Shown here one piece after another: positions 32,595 through 44,315 of a stretch of 64,000 bases of DNA. Under the pieces are notes generated by a model, which was not told the origin of the DNA, ran no database searches, and saw only the letters and a list, made by a program, of their open reading frames with translations. Position 1 is the stretch's first letter, and every line of letters begins with the position of its first letter. The position numbers and the translations under genes were made by a program. Source of the stretch: Diaporthe sp. PMI_573 (taxonomy: Eukaryota; Ascomycota; Sordariomycetes; Diaporthales; Diaporthaceae); contig JAJTUP010000066.1 of assembly GCA_021399435.1 (NCBI GenBank), positions 62,001 through 126,000 of the forward strand, written 5' to 3'.

Positions 32595-34312
32595 TTATAA
32601 CATGATTTTCGTCGCGCTTCTGACTGATTCGTTCAATTGAAGGTCCCACAATGTTCCCATAGATATATCGCCATGAGGGCTATGGATTCCTTCATTTTCC
32701 CCGTCTGTGTGATGCACCCTGTCTCCGTCCTCGTCATTCGTATGGTTCGACGACGGAGGCGTCGTTGACTGCGTGCGCGGTGAGACAGTCTGCGTATCCG
32801 ACAAAGCGGATACATATTGGTAGACGACAAGGTCATCAGGGTGCATGTCCCATGTAAGCTTGCAAAAGGTCTTGCCGCCAAGGACCTTGCAGTCTGGCTT
32901 CTGGCAGATATGTCCAGCTGTGCAAGCCGCATTGCGACACTTGCCACGGCAAGGGCATGCTAGGGACCTGGCGAGCCACTCAAGTGCGGGGATGAGGTCC
33001 TCCTCGAGGGGGTTGTGGTCGTATTTGCAGCGCGTATTCGCGCAAAATCCTGTTAAATGTTTCGTATTGCAGAGCCGTTGTACGGTAGACCTCTTTTTGA
33101 GGCGGCCCTCGCTTTCGGGCGTTGGGACGGGGATGTAAGAGTCCAGGCGCTGCTCCATCTTATTGACGGCGACGTGACCGCCTGGTATCTCGTCTCTCTT
33201 TGGCAGTTTGGCAAACAGGCGGCTTTGTTGTAGAGAGCTTCGGTTGGAAGTGCAGAATGGTTGAGTAGGCAATGAATAGTCGGAGCTACTATATGATTGA
33301 CAGGGAAGTCGACCCGGGTTGTGTTGGGTTAGTGGAAGAATCGAGGGTGTGGGCTCAACGTGGAGGTCCTTGCAGTTCTCGCCATACTTGCATCTGCCGG
33401 CTAGGTGGAAGGCACATATCTCCTTCTGATCTCTCAATTGAGTCCTAGCCGTATACGAAGACGGATGAGATTTCCCTACCGAGTGAAGTGGCCTGGGTTG
33501 CAAGGTGTCCGTAGCGGATGCCGTGGGCCGGAAAACACCGTGTAGCTCTTCGGTACAAAGGTCAAGCCTTGCGAACTCGCCGTGAAAAGGAAGGCCGGAG
33601 GTTCTGATGAGGGTGAAGCGGTCCTTCTGACCTCGGTAGGCGGTAAGCTGTGAGACATACCCGGCGTCGTGGCAGGCGGCAAAATAAATATGTTTGCACT
33701 GGGCATTCTCTGCATAAAGTCTCAACATCTCGCGAAGCTTGAAGTCTGCATTCTCTTTGAATTCTCCGGCGTCGACAAAGTCGGTCAGCCCGTAAGACTT
33801 ATTGAAGTTCGCGATAAATGGGGCCAGGGAGCGTTTGTCGGCTCCTGAGAGGCCACATTTGGAGAGGGCTTTGGACAAGCCAGCGACATTGGCATAGACA
33901 CGGACCATAGTCTCGCAGTTCTCCATTCCCTTCTTCGCTTGGCTGGTCTTGACTGCTTGGTTGAGTAACTGGGCAGCTCGAGCGCCGCCGTCCTGGCCGG
34001 CCGCAATCACTAGACAACAAGATTAGCGAACATGAGAGCCATTTGTGGAGCATACGAGTCGCACATACAGTGGTCATCAAAAATGTAGCCGTCGCCGTCG
34101 ACAAGGACCAGGACGAATGGGTTACGCTCCTGGCCACGGGCCTGCAGTTTCCAGCGCTCTCGAGCCTCTCGCTCCTCCTCGTAGTCGCTACTGAGGCGTC
34201 TGTAGTCGTCCAGAAGGATTTCATAGCTTTTCAAAACGTCCTGCAGTGCGTCAGTCCTGCGATAGGCGGCAAGCTGGGCCGCGGCGGCGTCGAGTTCGTC
34301 GCCGCTCAGCAT
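32595..34312 (-). CDS. CCCH zinc-finger protein with NYN-like N-terminal domain
   Basis: Exon 1 34312-34069 and exon 2 34009-32595, with a 59-base GTATGT...CTAG intron, encode 552 residues. The N-terminal region is helical/coiled (about 5-60), then PFVLVLVDGDGYIFDDHLI starts a DUF7923-like, NYN-nuclease-like domain that runs to about residue 260 (KHIYFAACHDAGYVSQL). A C-x7-C-x5-C-x3-H finger follows (CAFHLAGRCKYGENCKDLH), a second is C-x8-C-x4-C-x3-H (CNTKHLTGFCANTRCKYDH), and a Cys-rich cluster comes after (CPCRGKCRNAAC). The tail is acidic. CCCH fingers bind RNA; the VDGDG block suggests metal-dependent nuclease ancestry, unproven. It looks intact. Confidence 0.85.
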
Positions 34313-36955
34313 GGTAACGGCCAGCCCTGACTTGTCTGTCGCTGAGCTATGGTAAGCGTGGTGAACTCCAGAGAGAGTGAGAAGCAATGTGACGGGAAAG
34401 ACGAAGTCGACGATTGAGCCCTGTCAAGGGGCTATGCGGCCCTTTTGTGGAATGCGGGCCCTGCTTGACTTGTATTTCCGGCCTGAGCTTCAACATCTTC
34501 CCCGTCTGTTGTGCTCGTGAAAATGTGTCACAGGCGATGAGGGTGCGAAATAATACTTTCAGTAGAGGTAGGGCGACCAGGGCGACTGCAGCAAGTGCCC
34601 ATGGCGATGAGATAGGGTGGAATAGTGCCTTTTACTGACCAATGGCGAGGAAGACTCCAGGCCCCTGGTCGTTAATCTGATATGATGGCGACCTTTTGAT
34701 CTACGCGGTAGTCTGGACCTTCATCACTGATTCCCACAGTTGTCTAGTCCGCCGGGTCGGGGATGGAGGGGGAAAACACCTGCACAAAGTAACATCTCTG
34801 CGGATACAGAAACGTGGATGGTCTGTGGTGGCGGAATAGGGTGATCGAGGCCTGGAGAACTTCTATTGTAAGATCCGACCATGACAAGGGAAGCCTGAGC
34901 CATTCTGGCTTGAGTGGCCATGGCCGAAGATTTATGGCTCGATGTACTTAGGCCAATAGACTCGGGATTTATTTCGGACGTCTTGAGTATATCTGGCTGG
35001 TAAAGGCTTCAAGGAGACTTCTGCGGCTAGTGCTGTAATAGCTGTTGTGGGAGGAAGCAAGTTGGTTGTCGAAGGTGGGAACCCCGTCTTGCTATTTCAC
35101 GAGGGGAAAACCCAATGGGGTATATACGATACGGGTCTAGCGTTCTGGATGCAGTTGGATTTGGCAGGGTTTTGTCTCCATCATTGCCGCCACCGGCCAG
35201 CTGGGGCTTGCTGTGATGCACATCGTTTGTAGGGACGTGTTGGTCTGTTTTGAGGTGTTGTCTGCTCGTGGGGATTCTCCTGGCTTGGTCTCGTTGTCGC
35301 GGGTCCCCCAGTCGAAGTGGTGTCTTCTTCGCACACACATGGCGGGCATCAAACAATTAAGTTGTTCATACCCGCGAGCATTTGGTAGCGCAACGAATTC
35401 CTCAGAGTTTCACTCTCACTCTTAATACAGCCTCATTTACCACCTGTAGCTTTCCACCTTGCATCGTAATGTGCTTTAATAAGCCCCCCGGGCTGTTGGC
35501 GATGCTCGACTTATGCCTCCAGGACAGTGATCCCCCTTTCAGAAATCTCACTATCAAGGCGGGCAGAGGGTGATGAGGAACTTCCTACCGCGGCAAGCAC
35601 GTAGGAGTCCCGCTTGGGGGGCACAGACGGTGGGAGGGGACAGTTTTGCTGTTGACATGATATTGAGGCCAGGATGAAGGAAGCTTGAGGTGAAGACCGC
35701 CCATGCCAGCTGCCCAGAGCCATGTTTCGGAGTCGAATGAGGATCGCCCACAAGGAACAGCTTGCCAATCTCATAGATTAAGTTCGAACTGGGGCTGACA
35801 TGACTGTCAGAACTTGGGCGCGTATAACCAGATGCAGGGAGGATTGGCTGAGATACGAGAGACTCCGGGAATTCGCCACTCGCCCTGTCACCCTCGCTCG
35901 CGACCGAGATTCAAAATCAAACCTAGCTCTTCAACCCCGGATCGATATCCAACGCACCGTTGTCAATAATGCCCAGGATGAAAGCTTCTACCCCGGGGAA
36001 GAGGTCGGTGCTGCTTCTCGCCCGGCATCCCTTTCCCTACTGGCCTCCGAAGCATCCTAAGCCTCCTGCCCCCAAACCCCGTGGCGACTCTATGTTAGGC
36101 TTTGCGGACTATGCAGCAGCAAGCATTGGCTTGTCGTAAATATAGGTTGAACTGCTGGGAAAGCCAAAACTGACAATATCTCATAATATAACAGGAAAAG
36201 TCCAAGGTAGATAGATGCAGGGGTCCTGCTGCACCTTCGCCCAGCCAGGCATACGCAGGGCCCTACGCCCACCTCAGATTTCCAGTCCAGGTTACAGGTA
36301 CGCTGGACCGTGATTGTACATTGTACCTGCTCTTGTACTCTGGTTCGTGTGCCTGCCTTGTCGTCTGTCTGGCTCCCTCCCTGCGTGCTGCTGCTCTATC
36401 AAGTGGCCGTCTCCCACACTCGCACCGTCCTGAGGCCACCCCCCGTCTTCTCGCCTTGTCACATCATGTACGTCGGCACACCTTTTTCTTCCGCCCGCCT
36501 GGCGTGCCTCTCGTTCTGCATCTGATGTCTGATGTCTGACGCCTGACGCCTCAAGCCCGACAAGGCTTTTTTTTCACTTGGCTGAACCAACCCTAGCGCT
36601 CGTTCTTTTTTCCACTCGGTCCAAAGCCACGCCGCGTTGTTAGACGCAGCTCGGGAAAACGAAAGCGAGCGCACTCTTAGCCAGGGAAGAAAAAGGAGCG
36701 CCCTCAGAGCAGCCAGGTTTTCCGGGCACACAAACGGCGCGGCGGTGCCGAATGTCCATTGTTGTCCACGGCCACGGCGTAGCCTGGTAATCCGAAGACA
36801 CACGAAGACAGACAGGCAGACAAGAAACGAGGTCTCCATCCAGCTCATCAAGCAGCAGCAGACCAAGACCAAGCCCGAGCACCGCCCACACCCACGCGCA
36901 CACGCGCTGTGCTGTTCTCCGGGCTCCCGCGACGCCGTCAAAGCCGTCACTCACA
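34313..36955. other. Long intergenic region with CT-rich leader at right end
   Basis: From 34313 to about 36280 I find no convincing gene in 2 kb; frames are short and unrelated to known families. From about 36330 to 36950 the DNA becomes rich in C and CT on the plus strand with CA/AG repeats (for example GAAGACAGACAGGCAGACAAG near 36800), which fits the promoter and 5' leader of the Zn2Cys6 gene that starts at 36956. Confidence 0.5.
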
Positions 36956-37113
36956 ATGCCAGACTCCACCCCGGCATCGGGCGACCTTTCTCGCGCCACC
37001 CCCGAGGTCCAGAAATACCGACCACGAGCATGCCAGTCCTGTGCCCGCTCAAAGATGCGATGCGTCTGGCCGTCTGAGCCCGGCGCCACGCCCTGCCAGA
37101 ACTGCACAGCTTC
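36956..37113 (+). pseudogene. Zn(II)2Cys6 transcription factor, zinc-cluster exon of a broken gene
   Basis: The ATG at 36956 begins MPDSTPASGDLSRATPEV. The cluster reads RACQSCARSKMRCVWPSEP then ATPCQNC, that is C-x2-C-x6-C-x10-C-x2-C; the sixth Cys is missing because coding similarity ends at about 37106-37113. Immediately after, the DNA is the reverse complement of what looks like the middle of the same gene. A CT-rich leader precedes the start. Without the last Cys the DNA-binding fold cannot form. Confidence 0.75.
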
Positions 37114-37960
37114 TTACCACGCCATGTGGACGAGCAATGACTGCAACAACTCCAGCCGACGCTCATTGTTGACCACAACATGCTCAGCAATGTAGCGCCG
37201 AAACCATTCCCTAAAGTTAGACTGGGTATTCGGGCCTTGTGGGGCAGCCACCGAGACGATGGTGCGGAAAAGGAAGGAAGTCTTTTCGTAGAGGTCATAG
37301 GCGGTGGCCATGACGGGTATTGTGACGAAAGGGAAGTATGGCGCGTATAGGGACCTGTAGATGTTCAAAGCACGGTCTGCCTCGTAAAAGGTCATACGGA
37401 AGCCAGGAATGACCTCGACGAACTCATTGCCGGGCGGTGAGGGCCTGACCTGTGCCCTGAAGCCTGGGCCAGCCGTGTCGGCCGAGATCTTTGGGCTGCT
37501 GGCGCCTGTGCTCTGCCCGATAGTAAAGGACGCAGGCTGTGCCACGGCTGAGGGGAGGAGAGGACGGGCATTATAATGGTAACTCTGTGATGAAGGAGGC
37601 GATGAAGCAAAGTCGGGAAATTCTGGCCTGTTGCTGGGAGCCGCACTGCCTGCGGACTCGACATTTGGGTTCAGGAGTTGCTGTATGCTGATCGATTGCC
37701 CGTCCTGAGAGGGTACCCAAAAACTCTTTGTCACTAACGAGGTTGCTGTGTCCACTACTGCTGTGGCTGCTGCTGCTGCTGCCCTGACCATGCCTGTGTG
37801 ATAGCTGGTGAGGGAGTCGAGCCTTGATGCATGTATTGGCGCTGCGTTTGATGGTTGCACGGCGATGGGGCAGGGTAGCCTTGGGCCATTTCCGGTATGC
37901 CGAAGTAGGGCATATCGCCTTGCTGAGCCGAGTCGTTTGCCTAAATCCCATGCGGCGCTT
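37114..37960 (-). pseudogene. Middle part of Zn2Cys6 factor, inverted
   Basis: On the minus strand an uninterrupted frame reads SFWVPSQDGQSISIQQLLNP, a Ser/Pro-rich linker, PGNEFVEVIPGFRMTFYEAD, YRSLYAPYFPFVTIPVMATA, TIVSVAAPQGPNTQSNFREW and ELLQSLLVHMAW, then TAA. This order (linker, then start of the fungal transcription-factor middle homology region with LL-x-x-LLVH-x-AW) is that of Zn2Cys6 regulators and should follow the zinc cluster on the plus strand. Its end meets the end of the zinc-cluster exon. The rest of the regulatory domain is not found in the window. Confidence 0.7.
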
Positions 37961-38086
37961 GCCGATTTTATTATGACGCAAGAATGGGTTCTTGATCCCC
38001 AGGGCTCTTTTTTCTTTTTCATATTGTTTTCTCCAAATACATACTCATCCCTGACCACAGATTGGAACGGGAAAAACATCCATCGC

Positions 38087-38440
38087 TGCTGAAGGCCAGA
38101 CCACACAGAGGAGCAGGTACATCTATTTTCCTCTATAGTTCAATAGGTTATAAGCCCAGAGTTCATTCTCTAAGTATATATATATAGCCGTTAGCACCTA
38201 TGATATCCTACAGTTCAGTCCTGGGTAGTGTTGACCACAGAGAAAAGCCACTTTCAGGGGAAGATCCAGAGCAAAACTTAAGGGGGAGCGAGTTGCCTTC
38301 CTAACTGCTTCTGCCGTTCAGCTCGATACTTGGTACCTAGAGTGGCGAGCTAGGGGGAGTGTTGGAATCCAGGAAGCCAGTACATGAGGGCCAAACTGCA
38401 TGGAGGAGCAGGTACATCCGTCTTCCTCTGCATTTCAACA
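38087..38440 (+). mobile_element. TRIM-like miniature LTR element (Ty1/copia type)
   Basis: A terminal repeat at 38360-38440 runs from TGTTGGAATCCAGG to CATTTCAACA and is preceded by a purine tract (CTAGGGGGAG). A diverged copy of its second half lies at about 38087-38145 and ends TTCAATA, followed by GGTTATAAGCCCAGAG, which could be a primer-binding site. The internal part is only about 215 bases and noncoding. Differences between the repeats are mostly C/T and G/A transitions. The 5' LTR seems to have lost its start. Confidence 0.6.
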
Positions 38441-38973
38441 ATAAACTCGAACAATCCGAATAGATGACGATCAAAATTTCTATAACATTGCTATATCTCG
38501 ATATTCGGATATTGGGCTTCGATGTTCCTACATCAGTCTTCCATGGATGTTCGTAAAAATAAATGGATATTAAGGACGTTCTCCCGACAGACCTAGGAAT
38601 CATGGAAAGCAAGCGATTTCCGTACGTACACGTATCGCGTACGTACGATGAGGGTCCACAATACGCTATCTACCACAGATATTCGTGATTCAATGCGGAA
38701 TCACGCCAAATATGACCACTCACAACAATCCAGGCTGTCACGTAGCGGCTGTTCCAACTCGGTGCCTAGCATGGTGTCCTGGGAGCCGGCTAGGCCGGCG
38801 TTTGGTTGCCTTTAAAGGAGGCAGCCAACAGTGGGTACTTGGCGAATCACTTTTAGCTCCGTGTAAGTCCACGTTGACAAGTACTTAAGGGTTCCATTCC
38901 TTTCCTTCTTCCCACTTCTTCCATGTTTCGTCTTCCTCCCTGGGCACTGCATTGGTGCAAGAATCTCTCCACC
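38441..38973. promoter_or_regulatory. Upstream region and CT-rich leader of the three-exon gene
   Basis: CGTACGTACACG-type words at 38620-38645 are followed by a CT-rich stretch (38890-38935) directly before the ATG codons. Nothing coding is seen. Confidence 0.4.
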
Positions 38974-40369
38974 ATGGCATCTTCCATCAAACCGTCATCA
39001 ATTCCTTCTATCACTTCACTACGACAAGAACTCGGCTACGGCGACCCTCACCAATTGAGATGCCGAGAATTCTACGATAGCGCTAGGCTTTTCCGAAAGG
39101 CGTTTAGTAGTCAAGGAAGGGACGGCAGCACCTTTCACGACTGGAACTCGACAAATGATCAAGTTGGTCTAGGTGAGATGGTCCGATCATATCTCGAAAC
39201 GCACAGATATGGGGACTTTTTCTGGCCCGAAGACGGTCTAATCGCGAACGAGCTCAAGTACTCGACTGATAGTCGACGGTAACGATGTCCACTCAATTGA
39301 ATGATGTTCTTAGACTGATCGTATTGAAGGATCATGGAAATCATGCAGCAACTTTTCTGGCGATTGAACAATCAGGAAAATCGCAACAAAAAACACAAGG
39401 CGAAGAAAAAAAGGGCCCGAATGCTCAATGGAATAGACGCCAGTCACGACCGCGGCATAGACTCAGATATCGCCGGTGCTGTGTCCGCTAGTCGTGATAG
39501 TGTCGAAACGCCAGGAACTACCAGGTATGAAATCACGTCATAATTACTCTTTCATAAATAATTTGCCTAACACACTTTGCAGGTTATCGACAGCACCTAG
39601 ATTCACTGCCTTACGTAGTGTGACAGCAGGTGCAAGTAATTCTACGTTGCTTGAGGGTCCGCTAAATCGTCCACACAAGCAGGAGATGAAGGAACCTATG
39701 AATCGGGCCCCTAACACCCAATCAATCAGGATCGGAAAACCACACACTGATCTACACACCAGCGCAGCACAGGAGCTGAGACACGTATCCCATCCTCTGG
39801 CAGCCGAGAAACAGCCTGCAGCATTCCACAATCTCCGGCCCAACTCAAAGTCAGACATTATTGGACAACGCGCTGCAACCGAAGCCAACTTAGTTCCGGC
39901 TGCAAACACAGAGATGGTTGATATGATGCCCACCGAAAACAGGGACACTTCTCAGGCGCCGTTGGTAGGGCAAGCATCGGTTGAATTCTTGTATCGCGTG
40001 GTCTGCCACCATAACCAGCGTATCAGCTTTGATTGGAAGCCTGAAAAGAGCTTTCGGAACATGACGATTGCCGAACTGGATGTGGCCCTTTCCAAACTGT
40101 TGGAATGGTCTCAATTTCAGCACTTGCAATTTCGATTAACCGCTCCGAGAACGCGTGCTGAACAACTAATCTCCCGCGGCCTGGGAAAACGCTTCGGTGA
40201 AAACCACTTTGATGCTATGAAGGAACACTTTGCTGCATTTGTTAAAGAGTGTATTACAGAAATGACGCGTGGTGAGACCTTGTTGATTGCAATCGATATT
40301 GAAGCACTGGCAGAGGTGGATTTGGCGAGAAAACGGAGGGGCAGAGAGGTCATGGATTTTTGTTGGTAA
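38974..40369 (+). CDS. Unknown three-exon protein, 428 residues
   Basis: Exons 38974-39278, 39330-39524 and 39583-40369 join in frame; introns are 51 and 58 bases, the second with GTATGA...GCCTAAC...GCAG. ATG 38974 has a strong CACCATGG context; an upstream in-frame ATG at 38923 is possible. A basic stretch (KKHKAKKKRAR, about residue 120-130) may be a nuclear signal. After a disordered middle, residues about 310-410 look globular (VEFLYRVVCHHNQRISFDW, MTIAELDVALSKLLEW, FGENHFDAMKEHFAAFVK). I do not recognise the family, though the C-terminal half resembles uncharacterised fungal proteins. It appears intact and independent of transposons. Confidence 0.6.
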
Positions 40370-41839
40370 TTAGTAGAAGCTTTTTGTATCGGCCAGGATG
40401 AGCGGTATGGCTCCCGGGTGCTTGGGGGCGAAGTGCTCTGGATACTTGTCTATAAAGCGCTTAAGGAGAGGCCGATAGTTCGTGTGCCTCTTTAGAGTGC
40501 CTATATCCTTCGGGGTATAGGAAACCAGAAGAACTGATCCCGCTCCATTAATGGACTATCTTTCGAATGTTGAGAGTAGTTTCTGTTCCGTGGAATGATA
40601 CTTCACCGTCCTCTTTGTTGTATTCATGATCTTGCAAGTATTCACGAAAAGGTTTCAGTTTCCTCGTGATTGCATCCAGCCCGATACCTGAGCACTGGAA
40701 GAAGGCTGTCGTGTGTGGTCCTTTGTTCCATGCTTATTATGACGCAGATTTTCTGGAGGCTAGTGGGTGGAGCGTTGTGGTTCGACCATAATGTTTGAGA
40801 ACGGATATTCGCGTAAGTACCTTTTTTCGGAGACAGCTCGCAGAGTGCGCAGAACGATTCAAAACACAAGCTCAACAATGAACAATGGCAAGCACTCATT
40901 GCGCTACACCGCACTCTCTTCACCGTTGCCCATGTCCTGAAGCCTCGAAAAGGACTCGGCAGGCCTGAGATTCGTTCCTATAAGGGACTAGACTGGGCGT
41001 GACAATCTGCGAGGCATTGGAAACGTGAAGAATGAGGGTCTCCTCTACCTGGAGATGGCGCTAATCACGCGAGCACGTCAGGTGCAAACGCTGCAGTTTG
41101 TTCATGCATGGACGTGAATGCCAGGATCATCAATCCTTCTAGTACATTGTACCGTACTTTCCAGAGCATGCAACTCCTGCTTTATTCTCGAAGCCGTCAA
41201 TTCTTCTCCTCGTTATTTTATACTCCCTAATTAGGTCTTTGTCAGCACAGTTCTTCAAGGGCTTTTTGTTGTTGCCTTGAGCTGTTGGCATGTTAGTAAA
41301 TGGCATTTCTGTTGGGCTGTATGACCTGGAGATCCAGCTTCACACCGTGGGCTTCTACAGGAAGGTCCAATCTTCAACTTGAGCTAAACGCATACTGTAT
41401 GGCTCTGTGTGAGTCGTTTTGGTGTGGCTGTATAGTACAATATACCACTTAATGATCGTCTCTAGAACAGGTTAGGTGTTGATGTGTAAAGTACTGATCC
41501 TGTCCTGAAGTACAGTGCTTCAGTTTAGCGCCGTACATCCTTTATATATGCGACGCTTTCGCCGCCCACCACCTCCAACCCCGCTTGCTCTGCACGCCTA
41601 ATTTAATGTCCTCCTGCCTACAATTGGCCGCTCCAAGTAGGAGGCCTGTCTGAGGTTCACATTTTCGATTTTGGATTCCACCGCGGCACAACCCAAGACA
41701 AATCCGGATACACAGATCCGAGTTAGAGAGCGCTCAACCAAGTGGATAAGGATGCAAGAGTGGCTGCACTGTCACAAGCGCGATCGACAGCCCGATCCTA
41801 CGCCTTGATAACCACTTTGCATTCACGAGCATCTGCACC
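40370..41839. other. Intergenic, nothing recognised
   Basis: About 1.5 kb with only short frames. A CCACC-rich, TATATAT-bearing stretch at 41540-41590 may belong to the promoter of the following gene. Confidence 0.4.
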
Positions 41840-42453
41840 ATGGTAAACACAAAGCCAGCAGCTGTTGTGTCTGGCAAAGACCCAAAACCGCAAACAGCCC
41901 TTTTCAACAAGGCACGGAACGACTTGTTCAAGCGCGGCAACGACGTACATGCCATGCTGAAGATGAAGGTGCGTGTCTCGCTGTGGTATAATGGCGAGAT
42001 GTACGAATACGCCTCGGCTGCTGATGTCTGTTCATCTGCACTGGGCAAAGTAAGCGAGGTCTTCACATAATTTTTCTCGGCCAGTAGCTAATTTTTGTAT
42101 GACTTCTTCAGACCAACTCGTGGAAACCAGAAGATTTCGTCCCTATCTCTCGGGCAGCTTCCATAAGACCTAGAGACGAGGACGAGGTATCAGCCAATGA
42201 TACTGAGCTGTACTATATCGCTAGCCAGGTGCGGGGCATCATCAAGCAGAGCAATCCTGGCGATACCGGGTCTGTCCGAAAAACAACAACAGGATCAACT
42301 CTAGTCGATCCGGCCAAGCAGCCACCTATCTTTGACCTCACAACACCGGATCTGGAAACCTCTTCTAAGAGAGCCATCTCAGGCACACCTTCACCACATC
42401 GTCAGCTCCGCCTTCGGCGGCGATGTAGGCAGCGCCAGACTTTACGTGCATAA
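41840..42453 (+). CDS. MADS-box-like small protein
   Basis: Exons 41840-42049 and 42112-42453 (62-base GTAAGC...TTCAG intron) encode 183 residues. Residues about 20-62 read LFNKARNDLFKRGNDVHAML, then KVRVSLWYNGEMYEYASA, which follow the MADS pattern (R-x-x-LFKK-x-x-EL-x-x-L-x-x-x-x-V-x-x-x-I-x-x-x-G-x-x-Y-x-Y-x-S). The basic N-terminal arm of classical MADS boxes is reduced. The rest is polar and low in hydrophobics, ending in an Arg-rich tail (QLRLRRRCRQRQTLRA). If correct, it would be a DNA-binding or decoy-type nuclear protein; the assignment rests on motif spacing only. Confidence 0.5.
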
Positions 42454-43126
42454 ACGTGGGGGAGATATTTCTTTTCCCGACATATCACGTTGTACAGTGT
42501 CTTGAAAATGGAGGCATATCAAATCACATGGCTGCAATTTCCGACTCATGTTGTGCAACAGGGCGAGGGGACCAGCTAAGGCATACCACCCGTCTACCCT
42601 CTGCTGACCTCCACGCCACTCTTTGTCGCGTCCGCCCTGCCATCGTAAGGGAAAGGCTCCGCAGGTACCACAAGGCGTATTTTCCCGCGTGACCATATTT
42701 TCGCCGCTGAGGTGGTCAGACTTACCAATTCTGACATCCAATTATAGAGCTCATCTGGCATGGCTTGCTTGCGAGGACATTTGCTCCGGAAGTGATGAAA
42801 TCTACAAAGCCAATCCAAGATGGAATCCGGAAGCTGATGGCTCAGCTGGGGCCACGAATCTGGTCTCGCCCCCAGCATCACAACCATGTGACAAGGGTGG
42901 AATCTGGGCTCCTGATTGATGTTAACAAGGTATACATGCAAGGCACCAACGGGAAAATCGCCCTTCCTTTTGCCTGGCGACACACTGAAGAATAAAGACC
43001 AGTCTTTCCCCACCCTGTCTCCACCTCAGCATCCCTCAAAATTGACCTCATTTCAGAGCCTGCACACTCAATCATCATTTCATACATTGGCTACACTCAA
43101 TTAGTGGTGGCAGATTCGCCAACAGC
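42454..43126. other. Region with competing open frames
   Basis: A plus-strand frame at 42765-42995 (KSTKPIQDGIRKLMAQLGP and VESGLLIDVNKVYMQG) after a possible ATTATAG acceptor near 42748 competes with a minus-strand frame at 42594-43013 over the same bases. Neither matches a known family; the plus frame might be an upstream exon related to small-family gene B. Confidence 0.3.
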
Positions 43127-43557
43127 ATGTCACGAACAACTACATACTCATCCACAGCCACTTCTTCACATCAACACATTCTTGTCCTCGACCTGAAAGC
43201 TAGGTCATCTGCGGTTACTACAAAGAGGATTTCCGACGTACCTGAAGGATCAGGTCAGGGTATATATTAGCCATTTCCATATCTCGCTACCACCATATAG
43301 GCTAGTCTGCTAATCTTCTTCTGGTTTTTCTAGTACGCTGGTCCTTCGCCATTCCTGAAGTTCCTCCTGGAGGAAAAGATTGCTGGGATCTATTCGTGAT
43401 AAGAAATGGCAACACCAGCTCCATCAAGGCTGTCAGTCCATCGGTGCCCTCTGGGGAGGACCAGTTCATAGGTAGACTGGACTTACACCAATTGGGCTAC
43501 TGTGACCGGAAAAAGCGGAAAGCCGGGAGACTTGGACAAGCCTGCATACTGAAATGA
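43127..43557 (+). CDS. Small-family protein B (RWSF motif), two exons
   Basis: Exons 43127-43259 and 43334-43557 give 118 residues in frame. The intron (GTATAT...TTCTAG, 74 bases) is similar in sequence and identical in phase to that of gene A at 4.3-5.2 kb, and exon 2 starts RWSFAIPEVPPGG as in A (RWSFPIPKVFLDE). The N-terminus is Ser/Thr-rich (MSRTTTYSSTATSSHQH) and residues about 58-105 continue as DCWDLFVIRNGNTSSIK and SGEDQFIGRLDLHQLGY. No known domain. Two copies at the two sides of a 64-kb region indicate a duplicated lineage-specific gene. Confidence 0.5.
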
Positions 43558-44315
43558 CGAACACCTGCACATATTCAAGATTATCGAAAGCGTTCCCTCG
43601 AGCAATACTATTGTTATAGAATCAACCAGGGACTATTGAATGATTTACGTGAAGATTTATAAATCGATGTCCACTTTAAACTCAACATTAAAACGGACAT
43701 CCGCTCTAGCTCAACTTGGTCTCTTTTGCCTTACCACATCTCGTAACCTTGGTGCGAAGTCACCGAAGCACATCAAGTATATTCACACAGGACAAATCTT
43801 GTAACTGCAAAATGCAAAGGTAGTGAAGCTGAATGGAGCTTTGGATTTAAGTTATTTCTGCCGCCACTCAACTGCAACTCTGTCTAATGTATCCCAATAT
43901 TGAATGTGGAAGTCTCTTGGCGAAGCATCACCATTCCTGAGTCTACGTCAGGCCAGAATCTCATATATCTCATTCGCTCTCCTTCACGTTATCTTATGTA
44001 GCCAGTCACAATAATTCTAGCTCGACTACTTACTAGTACGTGGGAGAGTTTTGGAGGCTGGGGAAAACCGAGGCTCAAACTCCGACACTGCATAGTGCCG
44101 CCTCTAGGTGTCTTCAACGCAAACGAGCGCGATCCCTGAATGAACTCCTTCTCCCTGGGCTTCCTGAATTGCCTTTGCGATTGAGATGGCGCAAGTCGTT
44201 GCCGGAATTTCTTGATGACCAACAAGTTCGCCTAGATGTGGGAGAAACTTGGCATATTTGTGAAGCATTTGGTGGTCCCGGCCATTATAATCCTGTAGAT
44301 AAGTAGTTCAGAGGG
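43558..44315. other. Intergenic, nothing recognised
   Basis: Short frames on both strands without supporting evidence. Confidence 0.35.

Noticed and set aside
36459..37107. Several 150-residue frames opposite the Zn2Cys6 leader
   Set aside because: Shadows in GC-rich promoter DNA on both strands; no domain and mutually exclusive.
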